From contig NZ_PVXL01000043.1 in NCBI RefSeq assembly GCF_002995805.1, positions 1-64,000 on the forward strand: a stretch of 64,000 nucleotides of DNA. The letters run 5' to 3'. How positions within the stretch are numbered: the stretch's first letter is position 1; each line of letters opens with the position of its first letter. This stretch comes from Neomoorella stamsii (GTDB lineage: Bacteria > Bacillota > DSM-521 > Neomoorellales > Neomoorellaceae). The position numbers and the translations under genes are program-made. Shown here in pieces: positions 17,078 to 26,314 of this stretch. The notes beneath the pieces were generated by a model that saw only the letters and a list, made by a program, of their open reading frames with translations, did no database searches and was not told the DNA's origin.

Positions 17078-17203
17078 ACACATACCTCCATACAATGGAG
17101 TTAGAGGTCGGAGGTTGGAAGTCGGATTGGTGGTAGAAACTACCTGCGCTAGTTTCATTAATTATCAACCTCTTACTTCCATATTATTTTTGCAGTTAAG
17201 GGG

Positions 17204-17225
17204 GCTAAATATAAGCTAAATATAA
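17204..17225. repeat. tandem 11-bp direct repeat
   Basis: GCTAAATATAA is repeated twice head to tail in the ahbA-ahbB gap. It is AT-rich and could host a -10-like element on either strand. Confidence 0.7.
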
Positions 17226-17248
17226 TTGGGTAGTCACGAGGTACTGCT

Positions 17249-17707
17249 TCATGGGTTCCCTTCTTCCAGGTTAAAGTTTACTCGAATCTTGTAGGAGCTT
17301 TCCGCCGGGAGTTCCAGTACTGGCAGGCCGGTCCTGGCTTCGATGCTGGCCATAACCTTTTCCAGGTGGCGGCGGCAGGGGCCGATAAGGGTAAACCACA
17401 TGTTATAAGCATCTTCCCGCAGGTAATTGTGGGTAACTCCTGGAAAGGCATTAACCACTGCCGCTACTTCCGCCAGGCGCCCTTCAGGGACCTTAATAGC
17501 ACAAAGGGTACTGGTATAACCCAGCCGCCGCAGGTCAAAGACAGCGCCGATGCGGCGAATGATCCCCTCTTCTTTTAATTTAGCCAGGCGTTCCAGGACT
17601 TCCTTTTCCGTCAGGCCCAGGCGCCGGCCCACTTCGGCGTACGGTTCCTCCGTCAGGGGGAAATCTTCCTGGATCATATTTAATAAACGGCGGTCAAGGC
17701 TATCCAA
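17249..17707 (-). CDS. ahbA: siroheme decarboxylase subunit (AhbA-like, Lrp/AsnC fold)
   Basis: Partner of AhbB in siroheme decarboxylation. The 152-residue protein has the same Lrp-like HTH (LGLTEKEVLERLAKLKEEGIIRRIGA) and a RAM-like domain with FPGVTHNYLREDAYNMWFT, a segment typical of the heme-pathway decarboxylases. Its TTG start overlaps the ahbD stop by 8 bases, indicating coupled translation. It is slightly shorter than AhbB and clearly a paralogue. Transcription regulation is an alternative but unlikely given the context. Confidence 0.9.
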   Translation of the reverse strand: MDSLDRRLLNMIQEDFPLTEEPYAEVGRRLGLTEKEVLERLAKLKEEGIIRRIGAVFDLRRLGYTSTLCAIKVPEGRLAEVAAVVNAFPGVTHNYLREDAYNMWFTLIGPCRRHLEKVMASIEARTGLPVLELPAESSYKIRVNFNLEEGNP

Positions 17708-18713
17708 CCTTCATCCCCTTCCGGCCCTGGTAGATGCACCAGGGCTCTTCAGCCATATAGTCACCGTGGTAATACCAGGCCCGGGCGCGGCAACCGCCAC
17801 AAATCTTTTTGTAGCCGCAGTGGCCGCAGCCACCGCCGTAGCTTTCCGTGCGTAAGATGCGGAAAACCTCACTCTCCTGCCAGAGGCGGCTAAAGGGCGT
17901 TTCCCGGACATTGCCCACGGGCAGGTTCAGGTAGGCACAGGGCTGTACATCCCCCCGGGGACTGATAATACAGTAGGCAATGCCGGCCAGGCAGCCGCGG
18001 CTGTAACGTACAGGCACTCCGGTTTCCCGGGCAATGCGCATGAACTGGGGCGCGCAGGTCGGTTTTAATTCAATATCTACCTGCTGCTGCTTTTGTAAGA
18101 TGCGCCTTAAAGTTGCCTCGTATGCCTCGGCCCGTAAGGATTCCGCTTCAATGCTCGCCGCCCGTCCGGTGGGCACCAGGAAAAAGAAATGGTGGGCCGC
18201 CGCACCAAGATCCACCGCCAGGTCGGTGAGTTTTTCCAGCTCGTCCTGGTTCCAGTCAAAGACGGTGGTATGCACCTGGAAGGGCAAACCTGCCTCCCGG
18301 CAGGCCGCCATACCGGCCACGGCCTGCTGCCAGGCTCCTTCCTGGCGTCTCAGGCGATCATGGCGGGCGGGATCGCAGCTATCCAGGGAAATACCTATGG
18401 CCCGCGCTCCGGCCTTTTTCAATTCCAGGGCCAGGTCCGGGGTGAGCAAGGTACCGTTGCTCCCCAGGACCGGCCTTAAGCCGTGCGTAGCAGCATAAGC
18501 TATCAAGTCCAGCAAGTCGGACCTTAACAGGGGTTCGCCACCGCTGAAGATCATAATCCGGAAACCGGCTTTAACGGCCTCATCGATTAGATTCTTTGCT
18601 TCCGCCGTACTTAATTCATCCTCCACTTTAGCGCCGGCGTCCCGGTAGCAGTGGTCGCAGTAGAGGTTGCACTGGTTGGTCGTATTCCATGATAAGAGCA
18701 TTATTTTAGCCAC
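17700..18713 (-). CDS. ahbD: radical SAM heme synthase AhbD (NirJ2-type)
   Basis: Oxidatively decarboxylates two propionates of Fe-coproporphyrin III to vinyls, giving heme b. The 337-residue protein has the radical SAM motif C15-NLY-C19-DH-C22 in the WNTTNQCN context typical of NirJ2/AhbD, the SGGEPL SAM-binding motif, and a C-terminal SPASM-type cluster region ([13 protein letters not shown]) for auxiliary [4Fe-4S] binding. The start overlaps hemB by 13 bases. AhbC and AhbD look alike; the NTTNQC context and the lack of the TKLL N-terminus separate them. Confidence 0.9.
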   Translation of the reverse strand: MAKIMLLSWNTTNQCNLYCDHCYRDAGAKVEDELSTAEAKNLIDEAVKAGFRIMIFSGGEPLLRSDLLDLIAYAATHGLRPVLGSNGTLLTPDLALELKKAGARAIGISLDSCDPARHDRLRRQEGAWQQAVAGMAACREAGLPFQVHTTVFDWNQDELEKLTDLAVDLGAAAHHFFFLVPTGRAASIEAESLRAEAYEATLRRILQKQQQVDIELKPTCAPQFMRIARETGVPVRYSRGCLAGIAYCIISPRGDVQPCAYLNLPVGNVRETPFSRLWQESEVFRILRTESYGGGCGHCGYKKICGGCRARAWYYHGDYMAEEPWCIYQGRKGMKVG

Positions 18714-19675
18714 CTTGCTACATCCAGGGCATAATAGGTAATAATGAGATCGGCCCCGGCCCTCTTGATGGCCGTCAGGCTTTCCAGCACGGTTCTTTCT
18801 TCATCCAGCCAGCCATTGGCCGCGGCGGCTTTGAGCATGGCGTACTCGCCGCTGACCTGGTAGGCTACCAGCGGGGCGTTAAAGTTATCTTTAACCCGCC
18901 GGATAATATCCAGGTAAGGCAGGGCCGGTTTGACCATGATCATATCAGCCCCTTCCTGGAGGTCCAGTTCCACTTCCCGCAGGGCCTCGTCGCTGTTGGC
19001 CGGGTCCATCTGGTAGCTGCGGCGGTCGCCAAACCGGGGTGCCGAACCGGCGGCTTCCCGGAAGGGACCGTAGAAAGCCGAAGCGAACTTGGCCGCGTAG
19101 GCCAGGATAGGTGTGTGGGTGAAGCCTTCTGTATCCAGGAGGCGGCGAATGGCCCCCACCCGGCCGTCCATCATATCCGAGGGAGCTACGATATCGGCCC
19201 CGGCCTCCACATGGGAGAGGGCCGTTTTAGCGATAAGCTCCAGGGTGGGGTCGTTTAAAACCTGGCCACCATCCACCAGGCCGCAGTGGCCGTGGCTGGT
19301 ATACTCGCACAGGCAGACGTCGGTAATGACCAGGAGTTCGGGGTAAGCGCGCTTTAAGGCCCGCACGGCTTCCTGGACAATGCCCTGGGGGTCATAGGCC
19401 CCGGAGCCTACCTCATCCTTTACTGCCGGGATGCCAAAAAGGAGGACGGCCGGGATGCCGGCAGCGACTACTCCTGCGGCTTCTTTAACCAGGTTGTCGA
19501 TGGAGAGCTGGTATACGCCCGGCATGGAAGGTACCGGGTTTTTTATACCCTGGCCGTGGATGACGAAAAAGGGATAAATGAGGTCGTGGACGTTAATTTC
19601 CGTTTCCCGGATCATGGCCCGCAAGGTTTCATTCTGCCGCAGGCGGCGCGGCCGGCGCACGGGAAAACCGGACAT
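18701..19675 (-). CDS. hemB: porphobilinogen synthase
   Basis: Condenses two 5-aminolevulinate molecules to porphobilinogen. The 324-residue protein has the metal-site region [14 protein letters not shown] (a Cys-type zinc site), the Schiff-base lysines in [14 protein letters not shown] and [10 protein letters not shown], and full family length. ATG 19675 with GGTGA about 6 bases upstream. It sits between ahbC and ahbD, 89 bases after ahbC, and overlaps ahbD. Confidence 0.97.
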   Translation of the reverse strand: MSGFPVRRPRRLRQNETLRAMIRETEINVHDLIYPFFVIHGQGIKNPVPSMPGVYQLSIDNLVKEAAGVVAAGIPAVLLFGIPAVKDEVGSGAYDPQGIVQEAVRALKRAYPELLVITDVCLCEYTSHGHCGLVDGGQVLNDPTLELIAKTALSHVEAGADIVAPSDMMDGRVGAIRRLLDTEGFTHTPILAYAAKFASAFYGPFREAAGSAPRFGDRRSYQMDPANSDEALREVELDLQEGADMIMVKPALPYLDIIRRVKDNFNAPLVAYQVSGEYAMLKAAAANGWLDEERTVLESLTAIKRAGADLIITYYALDVARWLK

Positions 19676-19764
19676 GAAAAATCACCTCGGCAAATATGTT
19701 GATTATGGCTATATCCCGGGGCATGGCCGTGACCGGCGAGGGACATAGCCAAACGGGGGCATTT

Positions 19765-20940
19765 TTACCTGGCTGCAATTTCTGCTTCCGTTAAATAGCA
19801 GGCTGGGTCGGACTCCCAGAAGTCGCCGGTCAGGCTTTCCGCCCGGGCGCGGCAGTTGCCGTTACAGAGGTCCAGCCAGGCGCAAGTTGAGCAGCGGCCT
19901 TTGAGCAGGGGCTTGCGATCCCGCAGGCCTTGCAGGAGGGGATGGCTCAAATCGGTCCAGATTTCACCAAAGGGCCGTTCCCGGACATTACCCAGGGTGT
20001 GGTGCATGGTAAACTGGTCAGGGTGGACGTTACCGGCCCAGTCGACGGAGCTGATGGCGATCCCGCTGCGGTTACCCCCGTTCAGGCGCAATAACTCCAG
20101 CACGGCTGCCGCCCGCTCCGGGTCCTGGCGGCGCAGTTGCAAATAAAGGTAAATGCCGTCGGCATGGTTATCGACGGTTAAGATTTCCACTTCCCGGTCC
20201 TGTTCCTTCAGGCGCCTGGTTGCTTCGATAAGCAAATCCATGGCGGCGCGGCTTTCTTCATGGCTCAGGTCTTCCCCGGCGAGCTCACTGCCCCGGCCGC
20301 TGTAAACTAAATGATAGAAACAGGCACGGGGAATGTTCTCTTCCCGGATGAGGTAAAAAATCTCCTCCAGCTGGTCGACATTGGCACGGCTGATGGTAAA
20401 ACGTAAACCTACCCGCTGGTCGACAGCCAAGCAGTTACGGATGCCTTCCAGGGCCGCCGCAAAGGCTCCCTTTTGCCCCCGGAAGGCATCATGCTTGCCC
20501 TCCACGCCGTCCAGGCTGATCCCCACATAGCTGACGCCGATTTTTTTCAATTCCCGGGCTGTACTGCGGTCAATAAGGGTACCGTTAGTAGACAGGGTGA
20601 CCCGCAGGCCCCCTTTCACGGCAGTGGCCATCAGGTCAAAGATATCCGTCCGCACCAGGGGTTCACCCCCGGACAGGAGAAGGACAGGCACGCGGAAGGC
20701 CACCAGTTGCTCCAGGAAATCCCGGGCGGCCCGGGTATCCATCTCTTCGCTGCCTGCACCCGGACCGGCGCTGGCATAGCAATGGCGGCACTTCAGGTTG
20801 CAGGCCCGGGTACAATTCCAGACTACTACCGGCCCGCTGTCCTGGCGCGCTCCCGCTGCCGCTCCAAAGGCAGACTGGCTGTAGCGCAACGTATCCCCGA
20901 AATAACTATCATTAAAAAGCAGTTTAGTCAGGCTGATCAG
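19765..20940 (-). CDS. ahbC: radical SAM didecarboxysiroheme deacetylase AhbC (NirJ1-type), apparent CTG start
   Basis: Removes two acetate side chains from 12,18-didecarboxysiroheme to give Fe-coproporphyrin III. The radical SAM motif is C47-NLK-C51-RH-C54, followed by LSGGEPL and a C-terminal SPASM-like region (CSTCAWLDLCNGNC). The frame remains open and family-like upstream of the first TTG (20889): ISLTKLLFNDSYFGDTLRYS matches the 'MISxTKLL...YGDxLRY' opening I know for this family. The codon in front is CTG 20940-20938, overlapping the cobA-hemD stop as CTGA, with AGGTGA 6 bases upstream. The protein would be 391 residues. Confidence 0.9.
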   Translation of the reverse strand: MISLTKLLFNDSYFGDTLRYSQSAFGAAAGARQDSGPVVVWNCTRACNLKCRHCYASAGPGAGSEEMDTRAARDFLEQLVAFRVPVLLLSGGEPLVRTDIFDLMATAVKGGLRVTLSTNGTLIDRSTARELKKIGVSYVGISLDGVEGKHDAFRGQKGAFAAALEGIRNCLAVDQRVGLRFTISRANVDQLEEIFYLIREENIPRACFYHLVYSGRGSELAGEDLSHEESRAAMDLLIEATRRLKEQDREVEILTVDNHADGIYLYLQLRRQDPERAAAVLELLRLNGGNRSGIAISSVDWAGNVHPDQFTMHHTLGNVRERPFGEIWTDLSHPLLQGLRDRKPLLKGRCSTCAWLDLCNGNCRARAESLTGDFWESDPACYLTEAEIAAR

Positions 20941-22478
20941 TTCTCCTCACCTGCCTTCCGGCCGGCATAATAGTCCAGCATTGCCTGGATCAGGCCTGCT
21001 TCCGTATATTCCCCGGCCGTAGCTGTTACCGTTAGCCCCGCTTCCCTGGCCGTGGCTGCCGTAATAGGCCCGATGCAAAAAACATCGACGCCCTGCATGA
21101 GGGTAAGAGCATCCTTCCCCAGGAGTTCAAGGAAAGACTTGACCGTCGAAGAACTGGTAAAGGTAACGGCCGTTACTTTCCCGGCGGCTAAAAGTTCCCG
21201 CAAAGCGGAAGCATCGCCTTCCCTTTTAACCGTCCGGTAGACGGCTACTTCCGTCACTTCTGCCCCCTGGCGGCGGAGATCTTCAGCCAGGAAGGGCCGG
21301 GCAATATCAGCCCGGGGCAGGAGCACCCGCCGGCCCTGAAGTAAAGGTCCCAGGCCCGCAGCTACGGCTTCGGCCACATATTCCCCCGGCTGCCAGTCGG
21401 GGAGCAACCCCCGTTCCTGGAGGGCTCTGGCCGTAGCCGGGCCGATGGCGGCAATTTTTATCCCGGCCAGGGTGCGGATGTCAAGCTGCCTTTCCTGTAA
21501 ACGCCGGCAGAAATAACGGACACCGTTGGCACTGGTAAAAATTAACCACTCGAAATCTTTAATCTTAGCCAGGGCGGCATCCACAGGGCCCCAGTCGGCC
21601 GGTGGCTGGATTTCAATGGCCGGGAAGGCCAGCACTTCGGCCCCTAGCCCGGCCAGCCGCCGGGCCATTGCTTCCACCTGGGCCCGGGGGCGAGTAATTA
21701 CCACCCGCCGGCCGAAAAGGGGTTTGCCTTCCAGCCAGGCCAGGGTAGAACGCAAGGTGACCACCTGGCCGACAACGATAATGGCCGGATTGCTGAAGCC
21801 GGTCTCCTGGGCTTTGGCCTCAATATCGGCCAGGGTACCGACCAGAGTCTCCTGCTCGGCCCTGGTGCCCCAGCGGATGAGGGCCACCGGGGTACCGGGT
21901 GGACGGCCACAGGCCAGCAGCCGGCTGACAATCGGGGCCAGGTTGGCCATGCCCATGAGGAAAACCAGGGTATCGACGGCGCCGGCCAGGCCTTCCCAGT
22001 TTATGGCGCTGCTTTCTTTACCCGGATCTTCATTGCCGGTAATAAAGGCTACCGTCGAAGCCAGGCCGCGGTGGGTGACCGGGATGCCGGCGTAGGCCGG
22101 TACGGCGATGGCCGCCGTGACCCCCGGCACCACTTCAAAGGGTATCCCGGCGGCCTTGAGGGCCAGGGCTTCTTCCCCGCCGCGGCCAAAGACAAAGGGG
22201 TCACCGCCTTTTAAGCGCACTACCTGCTTTCCCTGCCGGGCGAGCTCTACCAGGAGTTCATTGATTTCTTCCTGGCGCAGGGCATGGCGGTAGGGGGCTT
22301 TGCCGACATAGATTTTTTCGGCCCCGTCCGGTGCATAATCCAGGAGGCTCGGGTTAATCAGACGGTCATAGACCACCACGTCGGCCCGGGCCAGGCATTC
22401 GTGTCCCTTGATAGTTAATAAACCGGCGTCACCGGGGCCGGCACCGACCAGATATACTTTACCTGTGGGAATTGCCAC
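20937..22478 (-). CDS. cobA-hemD: uroporphyrinogen-III C-methyltransferase / uroporphyrinogen-III synthase fusion
   Basis: A 513-residue bifunctional enzyme. Residues 1-245 are a SUMT/CobA domain (VYLVGAGPGDAGLLT, VVRLKGGDPFVFGRGGEE) that methylates uroporphyrinogen III to precorrin-2. Residues 255-505 are a HemD domain (VVITRPRAQ ... FTSANGVRYF) that closes the tetrapyrrole ring. This fusion is common in Clostridia. The GTG start lies within the end of hemC (20-base overlap). It commits the pathway to siroheme. Confidence 0.96.
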   Translation of the reverse strand: MAIPTGKVYLVGAGPGDAGLLTIKGHECLARADVVVYDRLINPSLLDYAPDGAEKIYVGKAPYRHALRQEEINELLVELARQGKQVVRLKGGDPFVFGRGGEEALALKAAGIPFEVVPGVTAAIAVPAYAGIPVTHRGLASTVAFITGNEDPGKESSAINWEGLAGAVDTLVFLMGMANLAPIVSRLLACGRPPGTPVALIRWGTRAEQETLVGTLADIEAKAQETGFSNPAIIVVGQVVTLRSTLAWLEGKPLFGRRVVITRPRAQVEAMARRLAGLGAEVLAFPAIEIQPPADWGPVDAALAKIKDFEWLIFTSANGVRYFCRRLQERQLDIRTLAGIKIAAIGPATARALQERGLLPDWQPGEYVAEAVAAGLGPLLQGRRVLLPRADIARPFLAEDLRRQGAEVTEVAVYRTVKREGDASALRELLAAGKVTAVTFTSSSTVKSFLELLGKDALTLMQGVDVFCIGPITAATAREAGLTVTATAGEYTEAGLIQAMLDYYAGRKAGEEN

Positions 22479-23400
22479 CCTTCAGTCTTACCTCCTGTAA
22501 AATGGCCCCCGCGCCCTGGGCCAGTAATTTTCGGGCTAGTTCCTGGCCGGCGGCCTCCGGGTTGGCCGTGCTCCCGGAAGTAAAATCCCTTAACACTTGC
22601 CTGCCGTCCAGGCTGGCTACCATACCCTGCAGGACCAGGGCTTCGCCTTCCACGGTAGCCAGGGCACCTATAGGAACCTGGCAGCCTCCTTCCAGGGCGC
22701 GTAAGTATGCCCTTTCCGCCCGCACAGCCGCTGTCGTGGGCGGGTGGTTGATGGCGGCCACCAGCTGCGCGATTTGTTCATCCCCGGCCCGGATCTCGAC
22801 GCCGATGGCCCCCTGCCCTACAGCCGGCAGGCAGAGGTGGTAGGGAATGGGTTCCCCCAGGAGGCGGCCATGGTTTAACCTTTTCACCCCGGCGGCAGCC
22901 AGGACGATGGCCTCCAACCCTTCCCGTTCCATTTTCGCCAGGCGGGTGGGGACATTGCCCCGCAGGTCCACCAGTTCCAGGTCGGGGCGGACATTGGCCA
23001 GCTGGGCCTTGCGCCTCAGGCTGCTTGTCCCCACCCGGGCCTTGACTGGTAGAGATGCCAGGGTATAGCCCGCCGGGGAGATGAGGACATCAGCCGGGTC
23101 TTCCCGCGGCCCCATGGCACCGATAATCAGGCCCTCTGGCAAGCTGGTCGGCATATCTTTCATGCTGTGGACGGCCATATCGATAACCCCGTCCAGGAGG
23201 GCCAGTTCCAGTTCCTTGGTAAAAAGGCCCTTATCGCCAATCCGCGCCAGGGCCACATCGAGGATCTTATCGCCCTTAGTTTTAAAGGTAACCAGGCGAC
23301 AGGTCAGATCCGGCCAGGCTTTTTCCAGGGCCTCGATAACCCAGCGAGCCTGCCAGCGGGCCAGCTCACTTTCCCTGGCGCCCACCTTTACTTCCAGCAT
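22459..23400 (-). CDS. hemC: hydroxymethylbilane synthase (porphobilinogen deaminase)
   Basis: Polymerises four porphobilinogens to hydroxymethylbilane. The 313-residue protein opens with VGARESELARWQA and has the DGVIDMAVHSMKDMP motif and the cofactor-binding cysteine in the ALEGGCQVPIG motif. Its ATG directly follows the hemA TAA stop. It overlaps cobA-hemD by 20 bases. Confidence 0.97.
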   Translation of the reverse strand: MLEVKVGARESELARWQARWVIEALEKAWPDLTCRLVTFKTKGDKILDVALARIGDKGLFTKELELALLDGVIDMAVHSMKDMPTSLPEGLIIGAMGPREDPADVLISPAGYTLASLPVKARVGTSSLRRKAQLANVRPDLELVDLRGNVPTRLAKMEREGLEAIVLAAAGVKRLNHGRLLGEPIPYHLCLPAVGQGAIGVEIRAGDEQIAQLVAAINHPPTTAAVRAERAYLRALEGGCQVPIGALATVEGEALVLQGMVASLDGRQVLRDFTSGSTANPEAAGQELARKLLAQGAGAILQEVRLKGGNSHR

Positions 23401-24720
23401 TTATTGCCCTCCTCCTTCCACTGCCGCCGCTTCTTTCCGGGACTTAGCCCCTTCCACAGGCAGGTTAAAAAGTTCATGCAGGGCTTCGGCATACAAATGT
23501 CCCCGCGGTGTCAGGGCGGCCTTTTTTAAGTTCACGACAGCATCGTGGAGGAGCTGGTTGACAATGGAGTTGGCCAGGGAGCCGATTATTTTTTGCTGCC
23601 TTGGTGTCAATTCTCCCAGCCGGTTACAGGCCCGCTCCAGTTCAGCCTGTTTAATGGCTTCGGCCTTTTCCTTCAAGGCAATAATAGTCGGCACCACATA
23701 CAGGGAGCCTAGCCACCGGAAAAAGGCCTCGACTTCAGCCGTAATGATACCTTCCGCCTGCCGGGCGGCATGCTGCCGTTCCTCCAGGTTGGCCAGTACC
23801 ACCTGTTGCAGGTCGTCGATATCATACAGTTTAACCCCCGGCAGGTTGCCTGCGGATGGCTCAATATCCCGGGGCACGGCAATGTCAATGAGCATCAGGG
23901 GGCTGTCCGGCCGTGCCGCCCGGGCCCGGGCTACCTGTTCCCGGTGAAGAATATAGTGGCTGGCCGCCGTACAGCTGATAACGATATCGGCCCGGGACAG
24001 GTAGTCCTCCAGGGCATCCAGGCGCACCGCCCGGCCGCCAATTTTAGCGGCCAGGTCTACGGCCCGGTCATAAGAACGATTGGAAACCAGAACTGTGGTC
24101 ACGCCTTTATCTTTCAGGTAACGGGCAGCCAGGGTACTCATTTTACCGGCACCGATTACTAAAACGGTCCGCCCCTGGAGGTTTCCGTGAAAAACCTGGC
24201 GGGCCAGTTCTACGGCAGCGTAGCTGATTGATACCGTATTGCGGTCGATGCGCGTTTCCGTTCTTACCCTCTTGCCAACGGTAATGGCCTGCTGCCACAG
24301 GGTGTTGAGGATGTTATTAGTTGTTCCTGTTTCCCGGGCTATCTCGTAAGCTTCGGCCACCTGGGCTAAAACCTGGTCTTCGCCGAGAATCATGGAATCC
24401 AGGCCGGCAGCCACCCGGAACAGGTGGCGGACGGTATGGCGCGTATTCAGGGTGTAAAGATAGCCTTCCAGGTTTTTAAGGTCCATCCGGCAGGACTGGC
24501 CAAGGAAATTTTTGCCCGCCCTGATCCCGGTTTCCTCCTGCTGGCAGGCCACATATATTTCCGTCCGGTTACAGGTACTTAAAATCACGCAACCCTCAAC
24601 GCCGGCCACGGCCCGTAGCTGTTCCAGGGCCGCCGGCAAACCGTGGCGGGCAAAAGCCAGTTGCTCCCGGATTTCTACCGGCGCCGTGCGATGATTTAAA
24701 CCGACGGCAACGACAAACAC
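23401..24720 (-). CDS. hemA: glutamyl-tRNA reductase
   Basis: NADPH-dependent first committed step of C5 tetrapyrrole synthesis: glutamyl-tRNA(Glu) to glutamate-1-semialdehyde. The 439-residue protein has GLNHRTAPVEIRE, the catalytic Cys in ILSTCNRTE, the FRVAAGLDSMILGEDQ motif, an NADPH-binding GAGKMSTLAA loop and a C-terminal dimerisation domain. GTG start overlaps the preceding gene by 25 bases. In many bacteria this enzyme is feedback-controlled by heme; no leader control element is visible here. Confidence 0.97.
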   Translation of the reverse strand: MFVVAVGLNHRTAPVEIREQLAFARHGLPAALEQLRAVAGVEGCVILSTCNRTEIYVACQQEETGIRAGKNFLGQSCRMDLKNLEGYLYTLNTRHTVRHLFRVAAGLDSMILGEDQVLAQVAEAYEIARETGTTNNILNTLWQQAITVGKRVRTETRIDRNTVSISYAAVELARQVFHGNLQGRTVLVIGAGKMSTLAARYLKDKGVTTVLVSNRSYDRAVDLAAKIGGRAVRLDALEDYLSRADIVISCTAASHYILHREQVARARAARPDSPLMLIDIAVPRDIEPSAGNLPGVKLYDIDDLQQVVLANLEERQHAARQAEGIITAEVEAFFRWLGSLYVVPTIIALKEKAEAIKQAELERACNRLGELTPRQQKIIGSLANSIVNQLLHDAVVNLKKAALTPRGHLYAEALHELFNLPVEGAKSRKEAAAVEGGGQ

Positions 24721-25340
24721 TGCTTCACCCGCTCCTTTGCTAAATCTTCTTTGCCCCGGGCTACCAGGCGAAATAATATCTCATCCCCGGCCAGCCGCCG
24801 CAATAATTCTTCCCGGCGTTTCTGATCATGGGGCCAGACCTTTTTAAGAAAAGGACGCAGTTCTCCTAAAAAATCCACCCAGGGGCCGTATTCCGGTCCA
24901 ATTTCAGCCTCCAGCTGTTTGCGTAACTGGCGGGCCAGGGCCGGGCTTTTCCCGGCGGTAGAGATGGCTATTTGCAAATCCCCGCGCCGGACGACAGATG
25001 GGACCATAAAAGTACACTTTTCCGGCGCATCGGCGACATTGACCCAAATGCCGGCCTGGTGGCAGTCGGCAGCCACGCGGGCATTGAGGCCAGCGTCATC
25101 GGTGACGGCGAAAACCAGGGTCATCCCCGTAATATCGCCGGGCTGGTATTCACGCCGCCACCATACCAGTTGCCTGGCCAGGGCCAGGTCGGCCAGGACG
25201 CGCGTGACCTCCGGGCTTACCAGGGTAACCCTGGCGCCTGCTTCCAGCAAATTTAAAACCTTGCGCTCACCCACCTGCCCGCCGCCGACTACCAGGCAGG
25301 GACGGTCCGTTAGCTCTACAGCCATAGAATAAAAGCCCAT
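24696..25340 (-). CDS. precorrin-2 dehydrogenase (CysG-N/Met8-type)
   Basis: Oxidises precorrin-2 to sirohydrochlorin with NAD+, and may also insert iron. The 214-residue protein has the NAD-binding VVGGGQVGERKV loop, NVADAPEKCTFMVPSVVRRGDLQIAISTAGKSPALA typical of CysG-N/Met8, and a C-terminal helical region. No CbiX/SirB-type ferrochelatase occurs in the window, so ferrochelation may be done by this protein or by a distant gene. TAATG overlap with the upstream prenyl synthase stop couples the two genes. Confidence 0.93.
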   Translation of the reverse strand: MGFYSMAVELTDRPCLVVGGGQVGERKVLNLLEAGARVTLVSPEVTRVLADLALARQLVWWRREYQPGDITGMTLVFAVTDDAGLNARVAADCHQAGIWVNVADAPEKCTFMVPSVVRRGDLQIAISTAGKSPALARQLRKQLEAEIGPEYGPWVDFLGELRPFLKKVWPHDQKRREELLRRLAGDEILFRLVARGKEDLAKERVKQCLSLPSV

Positions 25341-26308
25341 TATATACCACGCGTCCTCACAAAGTACGTCAGGCCCATTAAAGTATCCCGCGCCTGTCCT
25401 TCCGGCAGGAAAATGGCCTGCTGCCTGGCCCGGGCCAGGTAACGCTCGGCCAGCCCCAGGGCATAATCAATGCCGCCACAATCTTTAATGAGGTCAATGA
25501 CTTCCAGAATTTCCGTAGCTGTTTTATCCCTTTTGGCCAGCAGGCAAACCAGCTTTTGTTTTTTGGGAGAGCATCGTAAAGCATAGATGGCCGGCAGGGT
25601 AATAACCCCCTGGCGCAGGTCGCTACCTATGGGCTTACCCAGGCGTTCCGGGTCGGCCACCATATCCAGGACATCATCGGTGATCTGGAAGGCCATCCCC
25701 AGGTTGCGACCATAATGGTACAGGTGGCGGATAAAATCCTCCCCGGCCCCGGCAGCTATGGCCCCCAGCTGGCAACTGGCGGCAATTAGCAGGGCCGTCT
25801 TGCGGTAAATACGTTTCAGGTAGTCACGCAAGGTAACTTCCAGGTCAAAGGCGCCGGCCAGCTGGTACAGTTCCCCCTGGACCATTTTGACGCTGGTGGA
25901 AGCCAGGATCGAAGGGATACGGGGATCGTCATAGGTGGCCACCAGGAGCAGGGACCGGGCAAAAAGGTAATCCCCTGTATGCAAAGAAAGCTCCTGGCCC
26001 CAGCGGGCCCACACCGTCGGCCGCCCCCGCCGGACCGGGGAGGCATCGATGACGTCGTCATGGACCAGGGTGGCCATATGAATCATTTCCAGGGCCACGG
26101 CCAGGGGCAGGACCCGTTCCAGGGGGGCGCCGCAGCATTTGGCTGCCAGGATGGCAAAGGCCGGGCGCAGTCTTTTTCCCCCCGCCTGGACTAGGTGCCG
26201 GGCCGCCTGGCTTAAGACCGGGTCGGGAGCATCCACCTGGCGCAATAATTCAGCCTCTACCTCTTGTAAATCGGCTTGTACCTCCTGCCAGAGGGGTAAC
26301 TCTTTCAT
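25340..26308 (-). CDS. hepT: polyprenyl (probably heptaprenyl) diphosphate synthase, catalytic subunit
   Basis: Trans-prenyltransferase that makes the long chain for menaquinone. The 322-residue protein carries both Asp-rich motifs, LVHDDVID (first) and ITDDVLD (second), plus GGKRLRP and GDYLFA. First gene of the heme operon. In Bacillus, hepT follows hepS and menG; here the hepS-like and menG genes lie at 48.8-50.2 kb instead. ATG 26308 is only 6 bases from a TATAAT, so initiation may be leaderless. Other chain lengths are possible. Confidence 0.9.
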   Translation of the reverse strand: MKELPLWQEVQADLQEVEAELLRQVDAPDPVLSQAARHLVQAGGKRLRPAFAILAAKCCGAPLERVLPLAVALEMIHMATLVHDDVIDASPVRRGRPTVWARWGQELSLHTGDYLFARSLLLVATYDDPRIPSILASTSVKMVQGELYQLAGAFDLEVTLRDYLKRIYRKTALLIAASCQLGAIAAGAGEDFIRHLYHYGRNLGMAFQITDDVLDMVADPERLGKPIGSDLRQGVITLPAIYALRCSPKKQKLVCLLAKRDKTATEILEVIDLIKDCGGIDYALGLAERYLARARQQAIFLPEGQARDTLMGLTYFVRTRGI

Positions 26309-26314
26309 AATTAC

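Noticed and set aside
17099-17225. CRISPR-like repeats
   Set aside because: Only degenerate purine units and one tandem duplication; no regularly spaced repeats or cas genes.
16577-17707. Two Lrp/AsnC transcription regulators
   Set aside because: The HTH-like regions are shared by siroheme decarboxylases AhbA/AhbB, and both genes sit inside the heme operon.
21526-22095. 189-codon open frame opposite cobA-hemD
   Set aside because: Arg/Ser/Pro-rich shadow composition and no start signals.
23081-23947. 288-codon open frame opposite hemC/hemA
   Set aside because: Crosses two real genes on the other strand, Ser/Arg-rich, no SD.
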